From assembly GCA_002633025.1 (NCBI GenBank), contig NMRB01000017.1, positions 470,365 through 534,364 of the forward strand: a stretch of 64,000 bases of DNA, written 5' to 3'. Each line of letters opens with the position of its first letter. The stretch's first letter is position 1. The notes under the pieces were generated by a model, which was not told the DNA's origin, did no database searches, and was given only the letters and a program-made list of their open reading frames with translations. The stretch is from Notospermus geniculatus. Taxonomy: Eukaryota; Nemertea; Pilidiophora; Heteronemertea; Lineidae. Shown piece after piece: positions 36,951 to 48,206 of the stretch. The translations under genes were made by a program, and so were the position numbers.

Positions 36951-37519
36951 TTCAAATAGGGATCCCTGTCAGTTTTAGTGATGTACGGCAGATCAGCTGC
37001 ATCCATCAACCTGTAAAACACATCCAAAATACAAAGGCATCCCCAAAATGTCAAAAACCTTATTATAGTACAAAGTGTCATTCAGATGAAACAAACATCT
37101 TATTTATTTTTCACGGACATTTTGATTATGATCATAATTAAACGACACAATGAAACTAGAGACAAATAGTAACAATTATGAATCAATTATTGATGGGTAT
37201 CTATGTGGTCTGGTAAATTATTGATGCAACATCAAAAAGAGCCTTCAAGGCATGAGATTCACCATATCAATTTATGTATCACATTCTCTCATTATTTCAT
37301 TTACTATTTTCAGGGCACAAGAGATGAACACCAGTGTGAAGGATGGGAATGAATACCCCAGGAAGGATAGGAAAAGACTATCTTTCTATATGTGGGCCGA
37401 TCTCACAAAAATAGTGCCAATGGCACTGTGCCCGCTTGGCTTGACAGCATAGTTGTACGAATCATCAGCGATCTCACTTAAGCCATATCGTAAGTACAAA
37501 CATGCCAAATTGCCATATA

Positions 37520-37951
37520 AAAGTATCATTGGATAACAAGTTGATGAAGATCCGTTTTTAGTTTTGGCCCCCTAGTGGCAAAGTCAAGAATCAGATTTTG
37601 CCAAAATTTTGTGTGCGAGTTGCTATAGCCCAGAGGTAGATATGTGCAAAGTTTCAAAGGAATAGCTGAAACCATTACAAGAAGTGCCAATTTCGAAACT
37701 TCAGACAAACTTTGACCTCTGTGACCTTGAAAATTAGGTCAAATTAAAAACTGGGGTATAGTGTTATTTATCCTCATTAGATATACCCATGATAAAAATT
37801 TGATGAAGATCCGTCTCGTAGTTAGGGAGAATTGGCACTTTAGGTGATTTTGGTTTTGGCCCCCTGGTGGCAATGTCAAGAATCAGATTTCACCGAAATG
37901 CTATCTGTAAGTTGCTATAACCTTGAGGTACATGTGTACAAAGTTTCAACA
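37520..37951 (+). repeat. Satellite-like tandem repeat, about 293-bp unit, truncated by gap
   Basis: The block TTTGATGAAGATCCG...TTTTGGCCCCCTRGTGGCAA...GTCAAGAATCAGATTT...TTGCTATA...GTACAAAGTTTCAA occurs twice. GGCCCCCT is at 37566 and 37859, so the unit is about 293 bp with a divergent middle. The second unit runs into the gap, so the array is probably longer. Confidence 0.8.
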
Positions 37952-38273
37952 NNNNNNNNNNNNNNNNNNNNNNNNNNNNNNNNNNNNNNNNNNNNNNNNN
38001 NNNNNNNNNNNNNNNNNNNNNNNNNNNNNNNNNNNNNNNNNNNNNNNNNNNNNNNNNNNNNNNNNNNNNNNNNNNNNNNNNNNNNNNNNNNNNNNNNNNN
38101 NNNNNNNNNNNNNNNNNNNNNNNNNNNNNNNNNNNNNNNNNNNNNNNNNNNNNNNNNNNNNNNNNNNNNNNNNNNNNNNNNNNNNNNNNNNNNNNNNNNN
38201 NNNNNNNNNNNNNNNNNNNNNNNNNNNNNNNNNNNNNNNNNNNNNNNNNNNNNNNNNNNNNNNNNNNNNNNNN
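37952..38273. other. Assembly gap (322 N)
   Basis: Unknown bases inside a tandem repeat, probably a collapsed or unassembled array. Open frames across it are artefacts. Confidence 1.
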
Positions 38274-39004
38274 TTGGCAAGCCAACTGGTAAATTGCCAT
38301 CCGGAGCAAAAAGCTTGACATTTACTGTCTGAATGTCATCATCTTTTTCTTTTTATCAATTCAAACAAAACAGTCACTTTTCGCTTGTGAAATATTACTA
38401 GCTGTCTCCCCACATTGTTTATATTTCATATCGGGTAAGTCAGGATTTCAAAGCCTCCACCTACAAATTTTCTTCCATCATTTCTTTTCCAAAGCAGCTA
38501 TATTAGTCCACCCAAGTTTTAGAAAAGAAAATGGTGATCTGGTTTCAAGAAAATTGCTTTGACATTTAAAATGCTATAAAATCTGCAAGCACTAAATCTC
38601 CAATATTTTCAGAGGAGTGACAGATCGGATGAGGGCATGTTGAAAGATATTGAACAGCACTGCATGTCCGTGATCGAGTTCAAAATACCACAGATAGGCC
38701 TAACATAGATCATTGCAACCAGTCACCCAGACTACAGAACTCGTATGCCCACCAAAAGCTGGGCAACAGAAGCAGACCTTGAACGACCAAATTGACATCA
38801 GTATATGAGAGCCAAGAAAAGCAACTCGAGATTTCATACAATGCACGATCCATTCACTTAGGAAAACACCCTGCTTGACGAAATATGTTGAAATAGAAAT
38901 GATGCAAAATCATTTGAACCAAAATGGATAAATACATGTAAGCACCATCATTTACTTATAAATCTACCACTGCAGAGGAATCTATAGGTGAACAGGAACT
39001 TTCT

Positions 39005-39120
39005 GATTGGCCGTCTCGACAGGATTCTACTTGAGGTAGAACACAAGCGGTTAATCAGGGATTGGCTGTCTCAACAGGATTCTACTTGAGCTAGATCACA
39101 AGCGGTTAACCAGGGATTGG
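39005..39120 (+). repeat. 55-bp tandem repeat, two copies plus a partial third
   Basis: Units begin at GATTGG 39005, 39060 and 39115 (partial). The unit includes ACAGGATTCTACTTGAG and CACAAGCGGTTAA, with a few differences between copies. Confidence 0.9.
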
Positions 39121-39556
39121 TCACAGGAGATTGATTTCCACCTGAAGATGAGGTGAACACTCCAAATAACACAACACAATCGATACTTGAGATTTAGACC
39201 CAGGCGTGATGTGATTTCAGATGTTATAGGTTTTTTTAAGTCACATTAAGAGGATTGTCTGGGTATGGTCATTATTCCATGTAACACCGATAAAATGTGC
39301 TGGAACATCACAACTGCAACCAATAAAGACGTGTTGCGTTGGGAGGAGTAGAATGAACGTTATATCAGCAGCTCTGTTACTAGGTCTATCTGATGTCGGA
39401 GGGAACAGGAAACATGGAGAACAGCAAGCCAAATAGTCAACCGCAATCTCAGTAACATAGGATGAAAGATTTATTTTTGTCCTGCTGGAATCTTCACCCT
39501 GCAGTTGTATCAAGAAATTTTGTGGCCTAATTCTGTTATTTTTTAAGGATTTCTCC

Positions 39557-39782
39557 ATTGGGCCGATTTTTTAAACGATGGCTAAGATAACCATTGAGTT
39601 TCATTAACCCTCAGTTGACAAACTGTTTGTTAATCAAAGTGAATTTTTTGATTTTATGGATCGTTGATAGCCAAACATTCCAAAAGTCAAAAGGTTTACT
39701 TTGGTTAATTCACAGTTTGTCAGAAAAGCCGATGGTTAAACCGAGGTTCACCTTAACTATCGTTTAAAAAATCGGCCCATTG
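39557..39782. mobile_element. Foldback MITE, GGGCCGATTTTTTAAACGAT ends
   Basis: The left arm TGGGCCGATTTTTTAAACGA then TGGCTAAGATAACC pairs with GGTTCACCTTAACTATCG then TTTAAAAAATCGGCCCA. Further in, GACAAACTG pairs with CAGTTTGTC. CATT lies at both edges and may be the target duplication. About 225 bp, no coding capacity. Confidence 0.8.
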
Positions 39783-40149
39783 TCACTTATGTCATTTCAC
39801 CCTTCAGTATCCAAGCTTTACATTTCAATAAAGGATTGACACTTCTCCTCTCAGAGGACTTTCATAGTAACTTAAACAACTGAATTATAACTTTTGGAAT
39901 ACAAAGCGTAAATCCCAGAGTGCGTGGTATTTTCAAATATTGCATTTCAGATAGAGTTATAAGAAACAGGGGAATAAGGAAAGTACAATTAATGGTTTCA
40001 AAAATGTTCGAGTGTAAAATCATTCTTGACATGACTACTGGGTGAAACAATATGATGGGAGTTATCATGAAGGAACTGGACATATTTTTCAAGGTTACAA
40101 ATGAGGTTTTGAAAATGTCACACATGAAAACATGGGATACATGGTTAAC

Positions 40150-40920
40150 AACGCAACAAAGTTTTGGCTGCTTCACGAGGAAGCAGAGGGCATTGTTAAC
40201 AATTCGATTTGTTTGACTGCTTGTGCTTTGTATCCAACATAGAGCACTGGTTTGACTGTTGTGCGGAAGAATAAGGCTTTCCAACATAACAATACAACAG
40301 GTTTGGGCTGCTTCATGAGGAAGAACATTGCATTCACAGGTTTGGCTGCTTTGTGAGAACGAACAGGGCATTCGTAGTTAACAACAGGACAGGTTTGGCT
40401 GCTTTGTGAGGAAGAACAGGACATTCACAGGTAACAATAGGACAGGTTTGGCAGTTTCATGAGGACAAACAGGGCATTCATAGTTAAACACAGTCAACAA
40501 CAGGACAGATTTGGCTGCTTTGTGAGGAAGAACAGGACATTCACAGGTAACAATAGGACAGGTTTGGCTGTTTCTTGAAGACAAACAGGGCATTTATATT
40601 TTTTAAACAATACAATGGGTTTTGGCAGTGTTTGTATGGAAGAACAGGGCAATGTTAACGATTTGACAGGTTTGGCTGCTTTGTGAGGAAGAACAAGGCA
40701 TTTATTTTATAGTCAACAATACGACGGATTTTGGCTGCTTCATGAGGAGGGTTTACAATACAACATGTTTTGGCTGCTTGAAAAGGAAGAACAGGGCATT
40801 CAACAATACAACAAGTCTCAGCTGCTTCGTGAAGAAGAACAGGCATCCACAGTTCACAATACGGTGAGTTTTGGCTGCTTTGGAAGGAATAGCAGGGCAT
40901 GACAGGAGTTCTGTTCTCTT
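40150..40920 (+). repeat. Diverged minisatellite with dimeric higher-order unit
   Basis: The unit is GGTTTGGCTGCTTTGTGAGG then AAGAACAGGRCATTCACAG. Starts at 40388, 40441, 40504 and 40557 show alternating spacings of 53 and 63 bp, making a 116-bp dimer repeated (40388-40503 and 40504-40619). Flanking units are more diverged. Minus-strand open frames here (MPCS...HEAAQT-type peptides) are by-products. Confidence 0.88.
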
Positions 40921-41089
40921 TGTGAATAAGAAGAGAGCACTATAAATGTAACTTCTTTTGGATGCTTCAAATAAGATCCAAGATTTTTTGATAGACAGAT
41001 CAATAGATCAAGCTCATATGCTTACAATCTGGGTGTGAGCATAGAATGCACTTTTTAGACATACAGAACTGCCCACTTTTCTGACTTAC

Positions 41090-41165
41090 CTGGATTTACT
41101 GCTATACACAATGATATGAGGGAATTCAAGTATAATATTACCAGAACTTCTATTGAGACCATCAT
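41090..41165 (-). CDS. CUB protein, first coding exon: signal peptide
   Basis: This exon encodes residues 1-25, beginning MMVSIEVLVILYLN and ending in a short polar AVNP stretch. That is a typical signal peptide with a hydrophobic core and a likely cleavage site after the CIA region. The donor is CCAG|gtaagt at 41090/41089, which leaves phase 1. The ATG immediately follows a good acceptor with a pyrimidine tract (tttttcag), so an untranslated exon probably lies upstream at higher coordinates. The start was chosen as the first of two adjacent ATGs at the acceptor. The phase-1 end fits the phase-1 start of the CUB1 exon at 28288, 12.8 kb away, joining as Ala-Cys. This exon is too short for ORF-length filters. 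Extra small exons between it and CUB1 are possible. Confidence 0.72.
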
Positions 41166-44100
41166 CTGAAAAATATGAAGAGCAAAATTTTAAGAGATAT
41201 TGAACATCTACTGTTGTGGACACTCTGCCGCAGGAAAACTGTCATTAAATGGCACTTGTCTGCACAATTTGACCCCTGAAATTTTATCTACCACAACATC
41301 AAATTCTGAATCCATTGCTGGTAAAAAGACACATACCAAGGGGTTAATTGGAAGAAGAGTAGATTTTCTCACCACATCAGGACACATGCAGCCTAGGCTC
41401 ATCAAGGTGGGAGCATGCTCGAGTTATTTTCTTCATCATTTTCACACTCGCGACTTTGGTAACATGATTGATGAATCATATGAAATTCTCGAAGCAGTTA
41501 TCAGAATCAGACATGCACAGTTGCTTCAACACATTGCTCCTGTCGCACACTTGAGGTGAAATTCATCAATTTAATTTCTTTGACGCTTGGGGTGATCAAT
41601 ATTATCGAAGGAGACAGGAATGATTTCAATGAAGTTTGTAGTGCTATGTTACATCATTAACATCTTAGAAAGTGCAACTCAGCAACAAGATTCTCTCTTG
41701 GAAGTTGAAGTGGGGTGATTTTTCTAGTATAAGTGGCCAATGATATCAAAGAATATTTCTGATGGACCACAACAGACAAAGAAAATGAAGAATATATTAA
41801 ACGACTTTGAAATCTCATTTCCCTTATGGTGGTAAATCTGCAGAATCTTTCTTCCAACATTTTTTAACAGAATTGATCAATTCAGAGAAAATCATGCCAT
41901 GATATTTATCAGCAAATTTATGGATCTAAATTGGGAAACAGAATATATATTTTTTAGTCTCTGATCTAAACCATGTCATCGCTATATCAACGGAAACAAA
42001 TCAGCCAGCATCATACGCCTAACATTCCTAAAAGTGTTAGCGTAAGCTCCATGATTAACTGAGGAAATAGCCAAGATCCATGATCGTCACATCTGATTGG
42101 CTTAATTGGCCAAAGGCGCCAAGGCACCAATCAGAGACAATCAAATTACCAATTAGGTTAGCCAACCGTAAGATAAGCGTCATATTCGGCAGGTGATATA
42201 GCAAAATAGCAGTATTGGTTATCACTTGCGGTAATAGAATCTTTAGTATGGCTAATAAATTTGCGTGCAGCGGGTATGTATATTAGGTGGCTGGTAATTG
42301 TGTGATGATCAATCAGATATGAATAGGATGAGCATGTGCAGATGATGGCTTACCATCGTTGCCAGCCATCCTACATCATCAAATGCTGGTTTGCGATGTC
42401 AACAAATCAAAGTGTCACACAAAGGTTAGGGGCCTCAAGGCAGTGCGATATCATTGGCAGCCCCCTTTACTAAGAAACTGTAAATATCGTAAGTCATTCT
42501 TTTCATATCCTCCTTCCCTGCACAAGCCATTCATGAGATGTGGAAACCACATTCAGCCAAAACTACGAACATCCACCACAAAACTGGAGATGAACCCTAT
42601 GTGCTTCAAATTCACACAAATGCCACTATTTTTGGATGACACGTGCCTGTAGCACAGTTCAGAAAGAGCAAGGAGAACAGCAACAGGTCCTGTTCAAGAG
42701 AGTATTCTGAATCACCCAGTTAATGACAAAAGATTGTCAATTAACAGAATCTGATTCCAATATGGCTGGTAATATTGGGGAAGCAGAGGAAGGGATAAGA
42801 AGCGATAAGTACCCTGACTCTGATGGCGAATATCAAACTTCATGTAGGTGATCTCGCATCTGATTTGCCAAGTTACCTCGTACATCCTTGTACACAAGTG
42901 CATATAAAAGATACAGGGTGTTACTACCAAGCTGTAGTGACATGGACATTTTTCCAGGTATGGATTGACAATAATGCAGCTAGGTCAAAGTCAGGAAGCG
43001 GTTGATAGGGACGGATCTCGCCAGGGAATGATGCCGGCACAGCTATAATGGGCGACCATTAGAAACACTAAACCAGGGCAGGAAGCGAGCGCTATAATGG
43101 AAGTCTAAGATTATTGAAGACAACCTATTATAGCATATGTCTATGCAGGAACTAAACGGTTTTCAGATTAGTCGAGCTTCTTACATTATGATATTTGCAG
43201 AGAATGGGACTTATGATATTTGCTGAGGACAGTCATTAAAGTCTGAACAAACAGGCTTATTGTCCTCTATGATAATCACTCTATCGTATGCCATTAGTAT
43301 CATCCCAATCAGATGGCAACGTGGAAGGATACTTGAATCACTTCAAAGGGCAGGAGACAGTGACAAATCCAAGATTTTTCAAATTTCCATTAGTTTTGAT
43401 GGGCACAGCATCGGCATGGTCGAATATACAGCTGTATTCATTTCTCATGAAGAACAATGGTACAAAAGAAATTATAGCATAATCTGCTTATGGAATAGTT
43501 CCATACACTGAGATATCATTACTCATTCATGATTTTCTAATGTACAAAATCATGGTGAAACTACCACAGAGAATCTTAATGATTAATACTGCCCATATAT
43601 GCCTGTTGTCACCAGCCGACCGTTTGTCACGATTGATCGCTCACAAACATTATCGAACATGTGTTAGTGATGGGGTAACTAATGCAGTTAGGGCAACCAG
43701 CTGTGAAAGAATCAATTGTAAAACTGCCACCAGCATTTCTTTTATGTTGAGACAGGATATACTTTGGTTTACTCCACAAGGAATATAGCACATACTAATA
43801 ACCTGACAAGTCCTTTTTTTATGAACCTGGTTACACAATGCAAGTCAAGCTAGCAATTCTTGTTGTGCAATCTATGTGAGTATGACTCAGTAATGAATGA
43901 TTTGTCCATTTCTTATGGCAGCAGTCCAAGCGGCAAAGCCATTCATTCACAATCTGGACTTCTCCGGCACAAGTTCATTTTTGTAGAATTTTAAATGAAT
44001 GAGATGTATGTCTTTGAACCTACATGTACCATCCGTCATGAAATATCTGCGCTTGTAAAAATTTAATACATCTCTGTCTAACTATCATTCAGACGTGAAT

Positions 44101-46277
44101 CACCTTGCAGCAGTTCCAAGGTAATGAGCAATTATGTGCAAACATGAAGCAAATATCACCCGTAAATACAAGGCAAATTGCAAAATGATCAGATGGCTAA
44201 TGGCTGCCAAAACACTATTTTTGTAATATTCATATAATAATCATTCAGTATCGTTACTCCGTGAGATAGATTTTCGCAGAATACTTGTTCATCAATGAAA
44301 GATTGAATATAGCTATTGGCGATACCATTTTTTATTGATTTCTCTCATCTATGGAGAGAAAGAACTACATACAGTCGAACCTCTCTATTAAGGACACCTT
44401 CGGGACTGACAAATGCTGTCCTTAACTGAGAGGTGTCCTGATTACAGAGGTTGAAATGAATAGAAATGACCAGTTTGGGACTGAACATTGGTGTCCTCCT
44501 GGCAGAGGTGTCCGTTAAGGGAGGTTCCACTATATATTGATCTATGTACCTTCCCTCATAAACAGAACATTTTTGGTAGAACTTAGAGAAGATACATGTG
44601 AATGCTTTACATGCCAAATCATCCTTACAACATGCCTGCCAGGAATACAGAATACAGAATACAGATTTGTTTATTGTCGGATTAAATAAAAGGAACAATT
44701 TGACAGTCTCATGATGTTGGTTTAAAGAGCTGTATGGTGAAACAGACATTTGGACTAAAATACACCATTGTACTTGTAGGCATATTTCTCCCGCGTTTTC
44801 AAAAAATCAATTTATCACTCACACAGATCTATTATGTGAGTAGCTGAAGAGGCAATATCATGCCATTTATGGTTTTTTAAACTCTACTGATCTTTTCATC
44901 TTTTCAACAGTGTAAGAATAATCCCACGAAAGAAGCTTTCATTCACGGTGATCACAGTTGTTATCTGCAGATATTCAGGTAATCTAAAGAACCTGAATTT
45001 ATGTGTACAGACAGGGAAATATTTATATAACATCACTGTGTGCAACCAATAATTTTGGTAGCATGTCAATAAAGGGTCCATAACTGCCCCTATGCAACAG
45101 GTGGTGACAGCTCTCTCTTGTATCTGGGACTCCCCTCAAAATGAGATCAGGACTAAGGTGTTAAAAGTAATAACTGTTGGTGGGTATATCAAATCATATA
45201 TATCACCACAGCCACCTGGTATGGAATCTGACGATTCAATCAAGCCCTCATATGACAACTTCATAAGACCTTTTGCAATAATTCTGTTAATCCACCTGGA
45301 GAACGCAAGATAGCATGGTTATTGGAACAAAGTGATACCGAACACCGAAACACTGATACTCAGCCATCAGTGATAGACAAGCCGTGTCCAGAGATGCTCC
45401 GTAAGGGTGAAAAACAAGATCAGTCACCTAACAGGCAACTGACTACCAAAGTGATTTTTTTTAACGAGTAGGGTGAGATTTGTATGTAGTGAGGCATGTA
45501 CAATTCCATCAAACTGAGATTTCTGGATGATTCCTCAGAGGTTTACATCTCTCCTGTGATTGGTTCCCTTGATCAGTCACTATGATTGATAGGTTTGTGG
45601 ATGATTGTTCCGACAGATTGTAATCTCGAGGAGATTTTATGCTTCCGTTGTTCCCTGACCGCGATTCTCTGATTGTGATGACCGACGCCGTCTGTGGTCA
45701 TCTCTGTCTGAACTGATCGCTGGGGATTCCCATCAGAGTTGCAACAGCGATTTTGATGGTCCAGTGCATACTGCATACGATATTTTCTATCTGGGAAGCC
45801 TACTGTATGATTTGTTAGCTCATGAGTTACTATACTTATGGCGGAGCTCTGCTTGGCTGGTAGCATTGCCTTGACTGCATGAAGCTACAATTCCCTAAAG
45901 CGCAAGCCAGTAATAATCTGTGTCAAATAAATTCCAACCCTTCACTTTAGGTACTAGAAGCAACGAATAAAAAAGTCATGATGCTGTGAGAAGTTACTCG
46001 AGTATTAGATAACACATTACATGATGTCATCTATGATGTTGACTTTTTTTGTGGACTTTTCTAAATGTCAACATCACTATAGATGTAACCAGGTTGTAAG
46101 CCATCAGGTGATGGAGTGGTTTCATCTGAACTTCATTATTTACACTCCATGGATCAGTGCCTTTTTTAAATGGGCAGCAAGAAAAAATGCATTTCAATTA
46201 TAATGATATTCAATATCAGAGACAGAGTATATCCAAATATCTTGAGTGGATCTAACAATTTTGCTGCTCGTGTGTTT
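41166..46277. other. Region upstream of the CUB gene's first coding exon
   Basis: A 5'-UTR exon and promoter of the CUB gene are expected here or beyond, because an acceptor precedes the ATG. I could not identify either. Contents I can name are the MITE at 44372-44532 and ordinary AT-rich DNA. Confidence 0.4.
44372..44532. mobile_element. TA-flanked mariner-type MITE, CAGTCGAACCTC ends
   Basis: The left end, TA then CAGTCGAACCTCTCTATTAA GGACACC, is inverse to the right end GGTGTCCGTTAAGGGAGGTT then CCACTA and TA. An internal GAGAGGTGTCC repeats the motif. TA at both sides (44370-44371 and 44533-44534) fits Tc1/mariner-type insertion. 161 bp, no transposase. Confidence 0.82.
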
Positions 46278-47114
46278 GTTTGGTTAGCGACCACTTTGTG
46301 CACATCAACATGACGATAACTGATTTGAAATCAATACAGATCAATGGCTAGATCAATAGCATTAGAGACAACTGTCATCGTGGAGTGGTTCTTAAAGTAT
46401 TCAATGCAGATGGGGCATGGCACAGGACCAGGTAAAGAACTTTTTTAGTGTTTTCATAATATTAAGATTAGTGGGAAATTGGAGTTGTAGCATCAATACC
46501 GATATTGAGTAAATATGGCAGTCTTATGGCACATAGTGCTTTCAGAACATCAGAAATAGTGGAAAACACATCGAGTGGGTGTGATGACAATTAGATTTTC
46601 AAACACACAGCCTGAGAGACAAGATATAAGTGGGTGTGGTTGCAGTGGGTGCTGTCGCAAAATGGCCTGTGTCAATTTTGGTATGCTTAAAATAGCATCA
46701 CATGATGCAAGGGTCTCACAAACTACTACAAGCAAAACATGGAATGATCTGCATCAGAAGCCACCCAGTGAGATGGTTCATTGTCATATGGATCACTGAC
46801 AATCAATCTAGTGCAATAACTACCCTCAATTACTATAGAATCCACCACCATGTTGCATGCGTGACAAACGATGAGGTTTCCTATGAACACTCCACGCAAT
46901 GAGTTGTGGTCAGAGTTATTGATAGAGGTCCTTGAGCACGGTACTGTGGCTAAGTGTTTCCCAACATCAGATGCTTTAGCACAGCTCAATGGTTCTATTG
47001 ATTTATTGAAAACTAGTTCACTGAGTTGATCTTTTCTAGCATGTTCTACTGATTGGTGTCACATACATGTAGGTACCAATACATTAAGCCTGTTTGGAGG
47101 AAACTACACCGAAG
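46278..47114 (+). repeat. Allelic duplicate 3, copy A (without MITE)
   Basis: 837 bp collinear with 47116-48206, ending at the N at 47115. Small indels and substitutions separate the copies. Comparing open frames between copies shows a 3-base and a 2-base indel that shift the frame, so the shared open frame is not a conserved gene. Confidence 0.92.
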
Positions 47115-47115
47115 N

Positions 47116-48206
47116 GTTTGGTTAGCGACCACTTTGTGCACATCAACATGACGATAACTGATTTGAAATCAATACAGATCAATGGCTAGATCAATAGCAT
47201 TAGAGACAACTGTCATCGTGGAGTGGTTCTTAAAGTATTCAATGCAGATGGGGCATGGCACAGGACCAGGTAAAGAACTTTTTTAGTGTTTTCACGATAT
47301 TAAGATTAGTGGGAAATTGGAGCTGTAGCATCAATACCGATATTAAAGCCCCACAGTATTGAATTTTACGATATTTTCAAAACGTTAGGAGAGTGCACAT
47401 ACAAGTCCCATAGCCTCGTGAAGGTCCCCAAAATGCTTGCCTGATACAGACTTCACAGAATCAAGGCCTAGTTAGGTAGAGCTCTAATGTATTCTGACAG
47501 AGCGTAGTACATTTTACACTACGCGGACGTCGTGCGAGAATCGCGGCGATGATTTGCGTTTTTCACATTCAATACAGTGGGGCTTTAAGTAAATATGGCG
47601 GTGTTATGGCGCATAGTGCTTTCAGAACATCAGAAATAGTGGAAGACACATAGTATAATAGAATCAAGTGGGTGTGATGACAATTAGATTTTCAAACACA
47701 CAGCCTGAGAGACAAGATATAAGTGGGTGTGGTTGCAGTGGGTGCTGTCGCAAAATGGCCTGTGTCAATTTTGGCACGCTTAAAATATCATCACATGATG
47801 CAAGGGTCTCACGAACTACAAGCAAAACATGGAATGATTTGCATCAGAAGCCACCCAGTGAGATCAGGCTCATTGTCATATGGATCACTGACAATCAATC
47901 TAGTGCAATAACTACCCTCAATTACTATAGAATCCACCACCATGTTGCATGCGTGACAAACGATGAGGTTTCCTATGAACACTCCACGCTATGAGTTGTG
48001 GTCAGAGTTATTGATAGAGGTCCTTGAGCACGGTACTGTGGCTAAGTGTTTCCCAACATCAGATGCTTTAAGCACAGCTCAATGGTTCTATTGATTTATT
48101 GAAAACTAGTTCACTGAGTTGATCTTTTCTAGCATGTTCTACTGATTGGTGTCACATACATGTAGGTACCAATACATTAAGCCTGTTTGGAGGAAACTAC
48201 ACCGAG
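47116..48206 (+). repeat. Allelic duplicate 3, copy B (with MITE)
   Basis: Starts right after the N with GTTTGGTTAGCGACC, like 46278, and ends at ACTACACCGAG. It is longer mainly because of the 238-bp element plus the duplicated TTAA. Confidence 0.92.
47347..47584. mobile_element. Polymorphic TTAA-type MITE (238 bp)
   Basis: The ends AGCCCCACAGTATTGAA and TTCAATACAGTGGGGCT are inverted repeats with one mismatch. TTAA flanks both sides (47343-47346 and 47585-47588). The allele at about 46503 has the empty site GATATTGAGTAAAT, i.e. TTGA where the filled allele has TTAA. The interior includes a CpG-rich stretch (ACGCGGACGTCGTGCGAG). TTAA duplication and short inverted ends suggest mobilisation by a piggyBac-type transposase; no transposase is encoded. 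Confidence 0.93.

Larger units (their letters stand above)
17195..41165 (-). other. Gene model: two-CUB (or more) secreted/membrane protein, SOL-1-like, 5' part
   Basis: The locus spans five minus-strand exons at 41165-41090, 28288-28099, 27041-26830, 25466-25256 and 17454-17195. Exon lengths (76, 190, 212, 211 and 260 bp) and phases (1, 2, 1, 2, 1) chain without a stop to 316 residues and one extra base. The predicted chain is a signal peptide, CUB1 (about residues 27-157), CUB2 (about 172-298) and a basic Lys/Arg then Thr/Pro linker. The model is 5'-complete for coding sequence, with a likely 5'-UTR exon further upstream because an acceptor immediately precedes the ATG. It is 3'-incomplete, since a donor ends the last exon. 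The linker-plus-CUB layout resembles suppressor of lurcher protein 1, whose nematode member modulates AMPA-type glutamate receptor gating. NETO-like or another CUB receptor is the alternative. The family call is from recognition, not a search. The 17501-21025 duplication lies in its fourth intron. Confidence 0.8.

Noticed and set aside
37311-37452. Plus-strand terminal exon suggested by a strong acceptor (ttactattttcag) and an open frame to a stop
   Set aside because: No upstream exon or recognisable protein, and it lies inside the antisense CUB gene intron.
39862-40900. Minus-strand frames rich in Cys, His and Gln that look superficially like zinc fingers
   Set aside because: They are translations of the 53/63-bp minisatellite, lack C2H2 spacing, and change frame between units.
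46575-47994. Shared open frame (MGVMTIRFSN...) present in both duplicate copies
   Set aside because: The copies are alleles and differ by indels that shift the frame, so it is not under coding constraint.
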